Below, piece by piece: positions 1-7,568 of a stretch of 64,000 bases of DNA. A program made the position numbers and the translations under genes. The stretch is from Rhizobiales bacterium CCH3-A5. Lineage in GTDB: Bacteria; Pseudomonadota; Alphaproteobacteria; Rhizobiales; Beijerinckiaceae. Location of the stretch: assembly GCA_001556025.1 (NCBI GenBank), contig LSIB01000093.1, forward strand, positions 1 through 64,000, written 5' to 3'. The notes beneath the pieces were generated by a model. It ran no database searches and had not been told where the DNA came from. It saw only the letters and a list, made by a program, of their open reading frames with translations. Positions within the stretch are counted from its first letter, which is position 1. Each line of letters opens with the position of its first letter.

Positions 1-602
1 TGAAGGAGACGACGCCCGCCGCCATCGCAGCACTGCACGGCCTAGGCCTGCGCGTGGTCATGATCACCGGCGACAACACGCGCACGGCCAACGCAATCGC
101 CAGCCGTCTCGGCATCGACGAGGTCGTCGCCGAGGTCCTGCCGACCGGCAAGGCCGAGGTGGTCAAGTCGCTTCAAGCCGGCGGCATCCGTGTCGCCTTC
201 GTCGGAGACGGCATCAACGACGCGCCGGCGCTGGCGCAGGCCGATGTCGGCATCGCAATCGGCACCGGTACGGACATCGCGATCGAGAGCGCCGACGTCG
301 TGCTCATGTCCGGCGATCTCTCCGGCGTCGCCACGGCCATCGCGCTGTCGCAGGCCACGATCGCCAACATCCGCCAGAACCTCGTCTGGGCCTTCGGATA
401 CAACATTGTGCTCATCCCGGTTGCGGCCGGCGCGCTGTACCCGGCCTTCGGCGTGCTGATGTCGCCGATGTTCGCCGGGCTCGCCATGGCGCTCTCCAGC
501 GTCAGCGTGCTGGCGAATGCGCTGCGGCTGAAGCGCTTCGGCCGGCGAACCCGGGTCGAACCGGAGACCTCCCGTCCGGCGCAGCTCGCGCCCGCCGAAT
601 GA
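1..602 (+). CDS. copA: Cu+-exporting P1B-1 ATPase, C-terminal part (5' end outside window)
   Basis: The frame is open from base 3 and has no start in the window, so only about the last 199 residues of an inner-membrane copper pump are present. Visible are TGDN of the nucleotide/phosphorylation domain and the [13 protein letters not shown] hinge. The last two membrane helices carry the Cu+ site marks of the P1B-1 group: a YN pair (AFGYN) and MALSS followed by NALRL. ATP hydrolysis drives Cu+ from cytoplasm to periplasm. The cueR-like gene starts 28 bases downstream on the same strand, the usual pairing. The phosphorylated DKTGT and N-terminal metal domains lie outside the window. Cu+ specificity rests on the helix motifs. 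Confidence 0.93.
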   Translation, partial: KETTPAAIAALHGLGLRVVMITGDNTRTANAIASRLGIDEVVAEVLPTGKAEVVKSLQAGGIRVAFVGDGINDAPALAQADVGIAIGTGTDIAIESADVVLMSGDLSGVATAIALSQATIANIRQNLVWAFGYNIVLIPVAAGALYPAFGVLMSPMFAGLAMALSSVSVLANALRLKRFGRRTRVEPETSRPAQLAPAE

Positions 603-630
603 AGCCGTTGCAGAACCAGGAGCCATCGAC

Positions 631-1116
631 ATGAACATCGGCCAGGCGGCGACGGCATCGGGCGTGACCGCGAAGATGATCCGCTACTACGAGAGCATCG
701 GCCTGATCGAGCCGCCGATCCGCACCCAAGCTGGGTACCGGGTCTACACGGCCGAGGAGATCCATGAGCTTCGCTTCATCAAGCGGGCCCGCACGCTGGG
801 CTTCTCGATCGAGGAGGCCCGCGAACTTCTGGCGCTCTGGCGCGACAAGAGCCGGGCCAGCGCCGACGTGAAGCGCTTCGCGATGAAGCATGTCCGCGAT
901 GTAGAGACCAAGATTGACGAGCTTCAGGCCATGTCGCGGACGCTTCGGCACCTTGCCCAGACCTGCCACGGCGACAACCGCCCGGAATGCCCGATCCTAG
1001 CCGATCTCGCGCTACCCGGAGGCGACAATCAGCTCGATGAGCAAAGCGCCGAGGCTCCAAGGCTCAGCCAGACCGCGAATCCGACGAGGTCGGCGGGGTT
1101 TGGCGGCCGATGCTGA
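631..1116 (+). CDS. cueR: MerR-family copper-responsive activator, CueR type
   Basis: 161 residues. An N-terminal winged helix-turn-helix (MNIGQAATASGVTAKMIRYY) is followed by the long dimerisation helix and a metal loop with Cys112 and Cys120 (C-x7-C). Residue 77 is Ser. In the MerR family, Ser77 together with this Cys pair marks sensors of monovalent Cu+/Ag+/Au+, while divalent sensors carry Cys there. The start is supported by AGGAG about 9 bases upstream. CueR proteins bind the over-long spacer of the copA promoter and activate on Cu+ binding; here the gene follows copA. The roughly 30 residues after the metal loop are unusually long and of low complexity. Confidence 0.93.
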   Translation: MNIGQAATASGVTAKMIRYYESIGLIEPPIRTQAGYRVYTAEEIHELRFIKRARTLGFSIEEARELLALWRDKSRASADVKRFAMKHVRDVETKIDELQAMSRTLRHLAQTCHGDNRPECPILADLALPGGDNQLDEQSAEAPRLSQTANPTRSAGFGGRC

Positions 1117-1192
1117 CGAGCGCGCTGACGCAGCCCGGCAATAGCGGAGCGACAAAGTGGATGTCGCCGGCCACGCGGCGCTCGGCGCATCA

Positions 1193-1777
1193 TCAGTGCT
1201 TGGCCTTTCCGTGCCCGCCGCCATGCCCTGTTTCCGGAACAGGCGCGGCGCCGGCGCCGCTATAGCCCCGCAGGACATCGTATTGGGCGATCTGCTCGGC
1301 CGAAAGCGCCGCCGCCGTCTCCAGATGGGCGGCCAGATGGACCGCCCGCAGCGCGCCCTGCTTGACGCCGATCAGCGCGGTCAACTCCTTCAGGCGTCGC
1401 TCATCGATCCTGCGCGTGGCGAAGGCAGCGTCGAGGTCGCGCTCCAGGCCGAGAAGCTCGGCGCCCAGCGTCTTCGCATCGGCGCTCATCCGCGCCATGC
1501 TCGCTTGGAGCGCCTGCCGCTGGCCGCCTGACAGCTTAAGCGGCTCCGCCAGTTCGAGTGCATGCATCGGCCCGGGATAGCGGTTGAGTTCGGCTGGCTT
1601 AGCGAGACCCATTCCGCGGCCTTGGGTGAGGTCGTCGACCTCCTTTGGCGACAGCGCCTTGATCGCGCGGCTCTGTTCGCCGGCATAGGGGTTTTGCGTC
1701 TGTGCCCCCGCCGGCGCAGCCGACGAGAGGCAAGCCGAAATCAGGACGAGGGCGGTGGTCAGGGTGCGGCGGCTCAT
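1193..1777 (-). CDS. Spy/CpxP-like exported protein with His-rich tail
   Basis: 194 residues. The ATG at 1777 was chosen because AGGAGAA lies just upstream and the product then begins with a clean signal peptide (RRTLTTALVLISACL...AGA). The mature part is mostly charged amphipathic helix (LKLSGGQRQALQASMARM, then ERDLDAAFATRR), as in periplasmic LTxxQ/Spy-like proteins of metal-resistance loci. The C-terminus GHGGGHGKAKH could bind metal. It is the last gene of a leftward set (repressor, MFS exporter, Crp-like regulator, this gene). A periplasmic metal-buffering or chaperone role is inferred from fold and neighbours; no catalytic motif is visible. Confidence 0.7.
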   Translation of the reverse strand: MSRRTLTTALVLISACLSSAAPAGAQTQNPYAGEQSRAIKALSPKEVDDLTQGRGMGLAKPAELNRYPGPMHALELAEPLKLSGGQRQALQASMARMSADAKTLGAELLGLERDLDAAFATRRIDERRLKELTALIGVKQGALRAVHLAAHLETAAALSAEQIAQYDVLRGYSGAGAAPVPETGHGGGHGKAKH

Positions 1778-1834
1778 GAGGTTCTCCTTTGCGCTCAACC
1801 TGCCGGAGAACCTGATACCGCGACATGATCCAGA

Positions 1835-2437
1835 TCATGTCAGGACAATGCGGCCAGCCTCCCGTGCAATCGTCCCCTGCGCCTCGAGATGCGCCAGCGT
1901 CCGGTAGAATGCTTCGGGCGTGAGGCCGATCGCGACGGCGATGTCCCGCAGCGGGCCGTCGAAGACGATTGTGCGTCCGTCGTCGCCGGCCTCGGCCACG
2001 AGGAAGGCGAGCACCCGCTCGCGCGCCAAGCGGATGTCGCGCAGCGTCAACCGCGCCCGCAGCGTCATCACCTGCCGGGCGAGATCGGCCGTCAGGTCGA
2101 GCCGTGCGGTCGCATCATCGCCCAGTAGCGCGAGGCTGGCGGCCTTGGCAAAGCACGCGACGACGGCTTCGCTCAGGGCGATGGCGTCGCAATGGTAGCG
2201 CTCGGCGAAGAGCGAGGCTTCGGCGAAGCGCTCCCCAGGCCCGGCGGTGAACAGCGCCGTTTCGCGACCATCGGCGCCAAAGCGCACGAGCCTGACGCGC
2301 CCCTCCCGCACCATAAAGAAGCCGCGCGTTTCGTCCCCGGCCGCAAACAGCGTCTCGCCGGCGGCAAGACGCCGGATGACAGGATCGATGTCCGATAGCG
2401 GGCCCATGCTTAACCTGCTCAGCCGCGTGTCGGCCAT
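1835..2437 (-). CDS. Crp/Fnr-family transcriptional regulator
   Basis: 200 residues from the ATG at 2437. An N-terminal cyclic-nucleotide-binding-like beta barrel (about residues 18-115; AAGETLFAAGDETRGFFMV, then GERFAEASLF) is followed by a C-terminal HTH with LRDIAVAIGLTPEAFYRTL. The N-terminal cysteine cluster of oxygen-sensing FNR is absent, and only two Cys are present, so the effector is unknown. The start overlaps the end of the MFS gene by 19 bases, implying co-transcription and translational coupling. The open frame continues further upstream, but that part is antisense-like sequence within the MFS gene and was excluded. Confidence 0.82.
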   Translation of the reverse strand: MADTRLSRLSMGPLSDIDPVIRRLAAGETLFAAGDETRGFFMVREGRVRLVRFGADGRETALFTAGPGERFAEASLFAERYHCDAIALSEAVVACFAKAASLALLGDDATARLDLTADLARQVMTLRARLTLRDIRLARERVLAFLVAEAGDDGRTIVFDGPLRDIAVAIGLTPEAFYRTLAHLEAQGTIAREAGRIVLT

Positions 2438-3726
2438 GCCTGATGATCGCGATCGATAACGAAGGCATGCCGATGACGCCGGCCCGCGCCCGCCAGATGC
2501 GGATGGTCTGCTTCGAGGCCGGGATGCTCGTGTTCGATCTCGTCGGGATCGCCCGCTGGCCAGACACGCAAGGCAATCGCCAGCGCCAGCCCGGCGATGA
2601 ACGCCATCGCCGCGAAGGTCGCGGGCAGGCCCAATCTTGCGCCCAGCCAACCGGCCGCCGGGTAGGTGATCAGCCAGCAGGCATGCGAGAAGGCGAATTG
2701 GGCGGCAAACAGCGCCGGCCGATCCTCGGCATGGGCCGAGCGGCGCAAAAGGCGGCCCGACGGCGTCTGGGTCAGGCTGTAAGCGAAGCCGAGCGCGAAC
2801 CAGAGCGGTAGCAGGATGGCGAAGCCTGGAAGGAGCGTTCCCAGCAGGAGCAGGGCCGGCAGGGCGGCGGCGGCCGAGAGCATCAGCCGCCGGTCGTCCA
2901 GGCGGTCGAGCAGGCGTGGCAGCGCGAAGGCCGCCGTCATCGAGCCCGCGCCAAACGCCGCGAGGGCAAGCGCCGTCGCCTGCTGCGTCAGGCCATAGGT
3001 CGCCTGAACCAGAACGACCGTGTTGACGATGACCATGGAGCCCGCCGTCGAGACGGCGAGGCTTAGCGCCAGCAGCCCGCGCAGGCGCGGCGTCGCGAGG
3101 TAAATCCGCAGGCCCCGCGTGGTGCGGTCATAGATGCCGCGCGGCTCGCCGGGCTTCGGGCTCGGCAGGGTGACCGACACGACCAGCGCGGCCGAGACGA
3201 TGAAGCCGATGACCGTGCCGGCGAAGAGGTTGTGGAAGCTGATCACGGTCAGCAGCAGCGCCGCCAGCGCCGGGCTCAGAAGGCTCTCCAGATCATAGGC
3301 CAGCCGCGAGAGCGAGAGCGCCTGGGTATACTCCTTCTCATCGGGCAGGATGTCGGGGATCGTCGCCTGGAAGGTCGGCGTGAAGGCGGCCGAAGCCGAC
3401 TGAAGCACGAAGATCAGCACATATACCTGCCAGATCTCCGTCACGAAGGGCAGAAGCAGGGCGACTGCGGCGCGGATCAGATCAAGAGCCACCAGCATGG
3501 TCCGACGCGGCAGCCGCTCCGCGAAGGCCGAGGCGATCGGCGCGACGCCGACATAGGCGATCATCTTGATTGCCAGCGCCGTGCCCAGAACGATGCCCGC
3601 ATTCGCACCCGCAAGGTCATAGGCGAGCAGGCCGAGCGCGACCGTGGCGAGGCCTGTGCCGATCAGCGCGATGACCTGCGCGAGGAAGAGGTGGCGATAG
3701 GTCCGGTTGGCGAGAATGGCCAGCAT
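2419..3726 (-). CDS. NrsD/NreB-like MFS metal exporter with His-rich C-terminus (intact copy)
   Basis: 435 residues with about 12 hydrophobic segments, beginning MLAILANRTYRHLFLAQ. The MFS loop 2-3 type motif FAERLPRRTM lies near residue 65. The cytosolic tail is rich in His and acidic residues (DEIEHEH, DHPHLAG, RRHRHAF), as in the NreB/NrsD nickel exporters. The start at 3726 has AGGA 8 bases upstream; an ATG at 3732 would be too close to it. The gene lies 32 bases after a repressor with an InrS-like metal fingerprint, the known partner of NrsD in Synechocystis. Export of Ni(II), possibly Co(II) or Cu, is inferred. A frameshifted paralogue lies at 36336-37650. Confidence 0.75.
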   Translation of the reverse strand: MLAILANRTYRHLFLAQVIALIGTGLATVALGLLAYDLAGANAGIVLGTALAIKMIAYVGVAPIASAFAERLPRRTMLVALDLIRAAVALLLPFVTEIWQVYVLIFVLQSASAAFTPTFQATIPDILPDEKEYTQALSLSRLAYDLESLLSPALAALLLTVISFHNLFAGTVIGFIVSAALVVSVTLPSPKPGEPRGIYDRTTRGLRIYLATPRLRGLLALSLAVSTAGSMVIVNTVVLVQATYGLTQQATALALAAFGAGSMTAAFALPRLLDRLDDRRLMLSAAAALPALLLLGTLLPGFAILLPLWFALGFAYSLTQTPSGRLLRRSAHAEDRPALFAAQFAFSHACWLITYPAAGWLGARLGLPATFAAMAFIAGLALAIALRVWPAGDPDEIEHEHPGLEADHPHLAGAGRRHRHAFVIDRDHQAWPTRG

Positions 3727-3758
3727 GGGCATCGTCCTGTTCGGTCGTGGCGGCGCGC

Positions 3759-4037
3759 CTAAAGGTATTTCGCGATGGCCTTGAAGGCGTCGATCACCTC
3801 GCGCTGCTCGCTCGGCAAAGGACCCGCGACCTCGTCGAGGCAATGGTTGAGATGGTCCTGGATCAAGGTCTTCTTGGCCTGCCCGATCGCGCTCTCGACG
3901 GCCTGCAACTGCTGGGCGATGTCGAGGCAAGGACGACCGGCCTCGATCATCTCGATGACCTTGCGCAAGTGCCCGTCGGCCCGCTTCAGTCGCTTGACGA
4001 TGGTGGAATGGGTTTCGTGGACATGGGCGTCGGACAT
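3759..4037 (-). CDS. CsoR/RcnR-family metal-sensing repressor, InrS-like fingerprint (copy 1)
   Basis: 92-residue all-helical DUF156 protein. The metal-ligand positions read His5, Cys37, His62, Cys66, with spacings 32, 25 and 4. These match the H-C-H-C set of the nickel sensor InrS, whereas Cu(I) CsoR has x-C-H-C and RcnR H-C-H-H. Members of this family bind their operator when metal-free and release it on metal binding. The gene heads the leftward exporter operon and is divergent from the His-rich/HupE-like genes; a 7+7 bp inverted repeat lies in the intergenic gap. Nickel is the best guess, with Cu(I) possible because of the C-H-C core. Confidence 0.85.
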   Translation of the reverse strand: MSDAHVHETHSTIVKRLKRADGHLRKVIEMIEAGRPCLDIAQQLQAVESAIGQAKKTLIQDHLNHCLDEVAGPLPSEQREVIDAFKAIAKYL

Positions 4038-4045
4038 GACTTTCC

Positions 4046-4066
4046 GTATCCTCCAGGGTAGGATAC
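4046..4066. promoter_or_regulatory. Candidate operator of the CsoR/RcnR-family repressor (copy 1)
   Basis: Perfect inverted repeat GTATCCT / AGGATAC around a 7-base centre CCAGGGT, just upstream of the repressor start and inside the divergent intergenic region. The same element, with one arm mismatch, sits at the same place in front of the paralogous repressor at 37969-37989. Its preservation supports a protein-binding role. Confidence 0.6.
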
Positions 4067-4143
4067 GTCAACGGTCGAGCGACGGCTCGATTCGGACGCC
4101 GCCGTCAAACTTTCGTTAAGAATGGGGTTCTTACCTGTAGCCC

Positions 4144-4533
4144 ATGTCGTGCCGCAGCCTCAAAGCCGTGTTCTGCCTCGCCATCGCTTTCGCGATGGCG
4201 CTCGGCGTCCTGCTCTCGACGGTCCATCTGGCGGCCGGGCACAACGCCTTCGCGACCGCCAAGGCCGAAGCCGTGCGCCACGCCGAACTTGCAGCGACGA
4301 TCGCCGAACACGGGCACGCGCATGACGAGGGCGAGCCGTCCGAACAGCTTCCGGGCCATGTCCATGGCCACAACGCGGCCGATCACCTACATGAAACGGC
4401 AGACCGGCTCACCGTCGATACGCTCGTGACGCCAGGCTTCGCGCGAACCAGCGTGGCGCATGATCCTGTCACGGCCGATCCCGGCCATCCCGACGGGCTG
4501 AAACGTCCCCCGAGACCGTTCGTCGCCGCATGA
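4144..4533 (+). CDS. Small His-rich exported or membrane-anchored protein
   Basis: 129 residues. A hydrophobic N-terminal segment (AVFCLAIAFAMALGVLLS) is followed by a His/acid-rich region with EHGHAHDEGEP and HVHGHNAADHLHET, about 15 His in all. This composition suggests periplasmic binding of Ni, Co or Zn. It is the first gene of a rightward set with the HupE/UreJ-like and anchored proteins, and its stop overlaps the open region before the next gene. The upstream gap carries the candidate repressor operator. No named family was recognised. The ribosome-binding site is weak. Confidence 0.6.
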   Translation: MSCRSLKAVFCLAIAFAMALGVLLSTVHLAAGHNAFATAKAEAVRHAELAATIAEHGHAHDEGEPSEQLPGHVHGHNAADHLHETADRLTVDTLVTPGFARTSVAHDPVTADPGHPDGLKRPPRPFVAA

Positions 4534-4583
4534 GCCCGGCCGCCGCGGCGGCCATCCATCATCGACGAACCATCGGAACTTCC

Positions 4584-5312
4584 ATGCAACGACCTTTCAT
4601 CGGAGGGCGATGCAGGCCGCATTCAGCAGCCTCGCACGCATCGCTTCCTCTTTTGCTCCTGCTGGCGAGCCTCGCGCCCGCCATCGCCCACGGCGTCGCG
4701 GAGGGCGACAAGGGCTACATTCAGGAGATCAGCGGCATCAATCTCATGCCCTTCGTCTATCTGGGCGCCAAGCACATGATGACGGGCTACGACCATCTCC
4801 TCTTCCTCTTCGGGGTGGTCTTCTTCCTCTACCGGATGAAGCACGTCGCCATCTATGTCAGCCTGTTCGCGCTCGGGCACTCCACCACGATGCTGCTTGG
4901 CGTCTACTTCAACATCGGCATGAACGCCTACATCATCGACGCCATCATCGGACTCTCGGTGGTATACAAGGCGCTCGACAACATGGGCGCCTATCAGCGC
5001 TGGTTTGGCGTCCAGCCGAACACCAAAGCCGCGACGCTGATCTTCGGCCTGTTCCACGGCTTTGGCCTCTCGACCAAGATTCTCGACTACAACGTCGCAG
5101 CCGACGGCCTCGTGCCTAACCTGCTGGCGTTCAATGTCGGCGTCGAGATCGGCCAGATCCTGGCCCTGACTGCGATCCTTATCGCGATGGGCTTCTGGCG
5201 GCGCACGTCCAGCTTCCTGCGCCACGCCTACACCGCCAACACCCTCATGATGACCGCCGGGTTCGTGCTGATCGGCTATCAGCTCACCGGCTTTTTCGTC
5301 TCCCCGATCTGA
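4584..5312 (+). CDS. HupE/UreJ-like integral membrane protein
   Basis: 242 residues from the ATG at 4584. A signal-like segment (LLLLLASLAPAIAHG) is followed by about six membrane helices. Motifs typical of the HupE/UreJ-2 family are GYDHLLFLFGVVFFL, ALGHSTTMLLGVYF and FGLFHGFGLSTKI. HupE/UreJ proteins mediate nickel permeation, but this longer subfamily recurs in metal-resistance loci next to an anchored protein like the following gene, where its direction of transport is not established. The neighbouring InrS-like repressor and NrsD-like exporter favour nickel or cobalt. The open frame extends upstream to 4530, but homology starts after the signal segment. Confidence 0.8.
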   Translation: MQRPFIGGRCRPHSAASHASLPLLLLLASLAPAIAHGVAEGDKGYIQEISGINLMPFVYLGAKHMMTGYDHLLFLFGVVFFLYRMKHVAIYVSLFALGHSTTMLLGVYFNIGMNAYIIDAIIGLSVVYKALDNMGAYQRWFGVQPNTKAATLIFGLFHGFGLSTKILDYNVAADGLVPNLLAFNVGVEIGQILALTAILIAMGFWRRTSSFLRHAYTANTLMMTAGFVLIGYQLTGFFVSPI

Positions 5313-5326
5313 AAGGAACCCATACC

Positions 5327-6013
5327 ATGTACAATTCCGACATTCCGACCCGCGCCGAACTGCCGTCCTCCGCGCAGCTCCTACGCTCGACCGCCATCGC
5401 CATCGCTGCGGCGGCCGGCATCCTCGTCACCATCGTCCTGCCGGCCGAATACGCGATCGATCCCACCGGCGTCGGCCGGATGCTCCAGCTGACCGAGATG
5501 GGCGAGATCAAGACCCAGCTAGCCGCCGAAGCCGCGGCCGACCGGCTGAAAGACGCGCCGACGACGCCGGCTCAACCGGCTCCGACCCCGGCGACGCCGG
5601 CTCCGGATCAGCGCTCCAGCCTGCTCTCCACGCTGGCCGGGCTTTTTGTCTCGCCAGTGCAGGCCGGCGAGCGGCTCGATCTCGCCCAGGCGGAGAAGGC
5701 CGACGAGACTGTGATCACGCTGGAGCCGACCAAGGGCGCGGAATACAAGCTCACCATGGTCAAGGGCGCGAAGGTGACCTTTGACTGGAGCGTCAAGGAC
5801 GGCGTCGTTAACTACGACATGCACGGCACCCCCGGTCCTGGCGCCAAGGAGAAGAGCTACAAGACCGGCCGCGCGGTGGCCGGCGATACCGGCGTGTTGA
5901 CCGCCGAGTTCGACGGCGGCCATGGCTGGTTCTGGCGCAACCGCGGGACCAAGCCCGTCACCATCATCCTGCGCACCAAAGGGGCCTATGCCGAGATCAA
6001 GCGCATGAGCTGA
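5327..6013 (+). CDS. Membrane-anchored exported protein of metal-resistance loci
   Basis: 228 residues. An N-terminal membrane anchor (about residues 20-45, STAIAIAAAAGILVTIVLP) leads to a Pro/Ala-rich linker (PTTPAQPAPTPATPAP) and a C-terminal beta-rich domain (about 120-228) containing KVTFDWSVKDG, NYDMHGTP and GGHGWFWRN. It follows the HupE-like gene by 14 bases with AAAGGA in the gap. The His/Trp-containing C-terminal domain may bind metal or act with the HupE-like protein; the function is unknown. A scrap of a paralogous gene survives at 38026-38133 beside the duplicated repressor. Confidence 0.7.
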   Translation: MYNSDIPTRAELPSSAQLLRSTAIAIAAAAGILVTIVLPAEYAIDPTGVGRMLQLTEMGEIKTQLAAEAAADRLKDAPTTPAQPAPTPATPAPDQRSSLLSTLAGLFVSPVQAGERLDLAQAEKADETVITLEPTKGAEYKLTMVKGAKVTFDWSVKDGVVNYDMHGTPGPGAKEKSYKTGRAVAGDTGVLTAEFDGGHGWFWRNRGTKPVTIILRTKGAYAEIKRMS

Positions 6014-6093
6014 CGGCTTTTCACGAAACGGCCAGCCGGATCGCTTTGTCCGGCTGGCCGCCATAGGGTCTGACGCCAGACACGGAGGCGGCG

Positions 6094-6750
6094 ATGACCG
6101 GCCCAGGAAGCAGCCCAGGACGCGCCCATTGGGACGACGTCTATACGACCAAGCCAGCCGACACGGTGAGCTGGTTCCAGGACGATCCGACGCCATCGCT
6201 CGACATGATCGCGCGCACGGATATCGGGGCCGACGAAGCCATCATCGATGTCGGCGGCGGCGCCTCGTTGCTGGTCGACAGGCTGCTCGATCACGGCCAT
6301 TTGAAGTTGAGCGTGCTCGACATCGCCAAGGCAGGCCTCGCCGTGGCGCAAGAGCGCCTCGGCGAGCGGGCCGGGCGCGTGAGTTGGATCGCGCGGGACG
6401 TCACTGCCTGGCTGCCACCGCAGGGCGCCTTCGCCATCTGGCATGACCGGGCCGTGTTTCACTTCCTCGTCGACGAAGCCGACCGAAAAGCCTATCGGCG
6501 CGCCCTCGATCGCGGCCTCAGGGCGGGCGGCTTCGCCATCCTCGCCACCTTCGCCCTCGATGGCCCGGAGCGGTGCAGCGGACTCCCTGTGATGCGCTAT
6601 TCAACCGAGATGCTGCAGGCGGAGCTTGGACCGGGCTACCGACTCGTCGACGAGCGAGCCCAGATGCATTTGACGCCCGCCGGGAACCAGCAGGCATTTC
6701 TCTGGTGCCTGTTCGAGAAGAGGCCAGCACTGGCGTCGATCGCCCCGTGA
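6094..6750 (+). CDS. Class I SAM-dependent methyltransferase
   Basis: 218 residues with a Rossmann methyltransferase fold. Motif I is IIDVGGGASLL (about residue 50), the strand-2 acidic residue is in LSVLDIA, and RDVTAW is the motif II region. The N-terminal WDDVYTTKPADTVSWFQ block is shared by small-molecule methyltransferases of uncertain substrate. The Cys pattern of ArsM arsenite methyltransferases is absent (only one or two Cys), so arsenic methylation is not supported. The stop overlaps the GTG start of the nucleoside phosphorylase gene (GTGA), suggesting coupled translation. Confidence 0.82.
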   Translation: MTGPGSSPGRAHWDDVYTTKPADTVSWFQDDPTPSLDMIARTDIGADEAIIDVGGGASLLVDRLLDHGHLKLSVLDIAKAGLAVAQERLGERAGRVSWIARDVTAWLPPQGAFAIWHDRAVFHFLVDEADRKAYRRALDRGLRAGGFAILATFALDGPERCSGLPVMRYSTEMLQAELGPGYRLVDERAQMHLTPAGNQQAFLWCLFEKRPALASIAP

Positions 6751-7538
6751 CGCGCGCTTCAAACCCACCGCCCATCCTGGCCAACAAGCATCACTCCGAC
6801 GCGTCGGCGTTCGAGCCAGGCAACCTGCTGCGTGAGGCGCGTCGCCAGAAGGGCCTCGCCTTGCGCGAAATGCCGGCGATCTGCCTGCTCGACCCCGACG
6901 GCGATTTGGTGCGTCGGCTGCGCCAGGTCGGTCGCGCGACGCCCGAGCCAGACTGGGCCTGCTATCACAGCGAGCTCGATCGCTTTGTGGAAGGTGGCGT
7001 CGAATTCGGCATCGTCGGCTGCGCCGTCGGCGCGTCCTATGCCGTGCTGGTGGCCGAACAGCTCTTCGCCTCCGGCTGCAGGCTGCTGATCAGCATGACG
7101 TCATCTGGACGGTTGCAGCCGATCCGGCCGCCGCCCTACTTCATTCTGATCGACCAGGCCCTGCGCGACGAGGGCACGAGCTACCACTACCTGCCGCCTT
7201 CGGACTTCGCCGAGGCCGACGCCGCCGTCATCGCGGCGCTGGACGGCGCTTTCGACGGGCTGCGCGAACCGGTGCTGCGCGGCGCGACCTGGACGACCGA
7301 TGCGCCCTTCCGCGAGACTGAGCGCGCCATCGCTGCGATGACCGAGCGCGGCCTGCTCGCCGTCGAGATGGAGGCCGCCGCGCTTTATGCCTTCGCCCAG
7401 GCCTGCGGCCACCGCGTCGTCTGCTTCGCCCATGTCACCAACCAGATGGGTCAGGAAGGCGATTTCGAGAAGGGCGAGGCCGACGGGACCGTCGATGCGC
7501 TCGCCGTCATCGCTGCGGCGGCACAGCGTCTGGGCTGA
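6747..7538 (+). CDS. Nucleoside phosphorylase-like protein (PNP/UDP superfamily)
   Basis: 263 residues from the GTG at 6747. The superfamily signature VEMEAAALYAFA lies near residue 210, and GCAVGASYAV and ISMTSSGRL form the phosphate/ribose region. The base-side loop reads HVTNQMGQEGDF. Purine phosphorylases and MTA/SAH nucleosidases have an Asp in this loop, whereas uridine phosphorylases carry Asn/Arg there, so pyrimidine nucleosides are the likelier substrate. Coupling to a methyltransferase gene by a GTGA overlap makes a role in clearing a methylation by-product thinkable, but the missing Asp argues against SAH cleavage. The upstream open frame is the methyltransferase region read in another frame. 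Confidence 0.8.
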   Translation: MTRASNPPPILANKHHSDASAFEPGNLLREARRQKGLALREMPAICLLDPDGDLVRRLRQVGRATPEPDWACYHSELDRFVEGGVEFGIVGCAVGASYAVLVAEQLFASGCRLLISMTSSGRLQPIRPPPYFILIDQALRDEGTSYHYLPPSDFAEADAAVIAALDGAFDGLREPVLRGATWTTDAPFRETERAIAAMTERGLLAVEMEAAALYAFAQACGHRVVCFAHVTNQMGQEGDFEKGEADGTVDALAVIAAAAQRLG

Positions 7539-7568
7539 CGCCGCGCGAAGGCATCGCTCGGAACGGCA

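Larger units (their letters stand above)
2419..4069 (-). repeat. Copy 1 of a duplicated repressor/MFS module
   Basis: This segment (MFS exporter, repressor and upstream operator) is homologous along its whole length to 36336-37989. The two repressors differ at only a few residues and the exporters are nearly identical over long stretches, which indicates a fairly recent duplication or acquisition of two related cassettes. Confidence 0.85.

Noticed and set aside
6094..6750. ArsM arsenite methyltransferase
   Set aside because: The conserved Cys residues of ArsM are absent and the N-terminal block is different.
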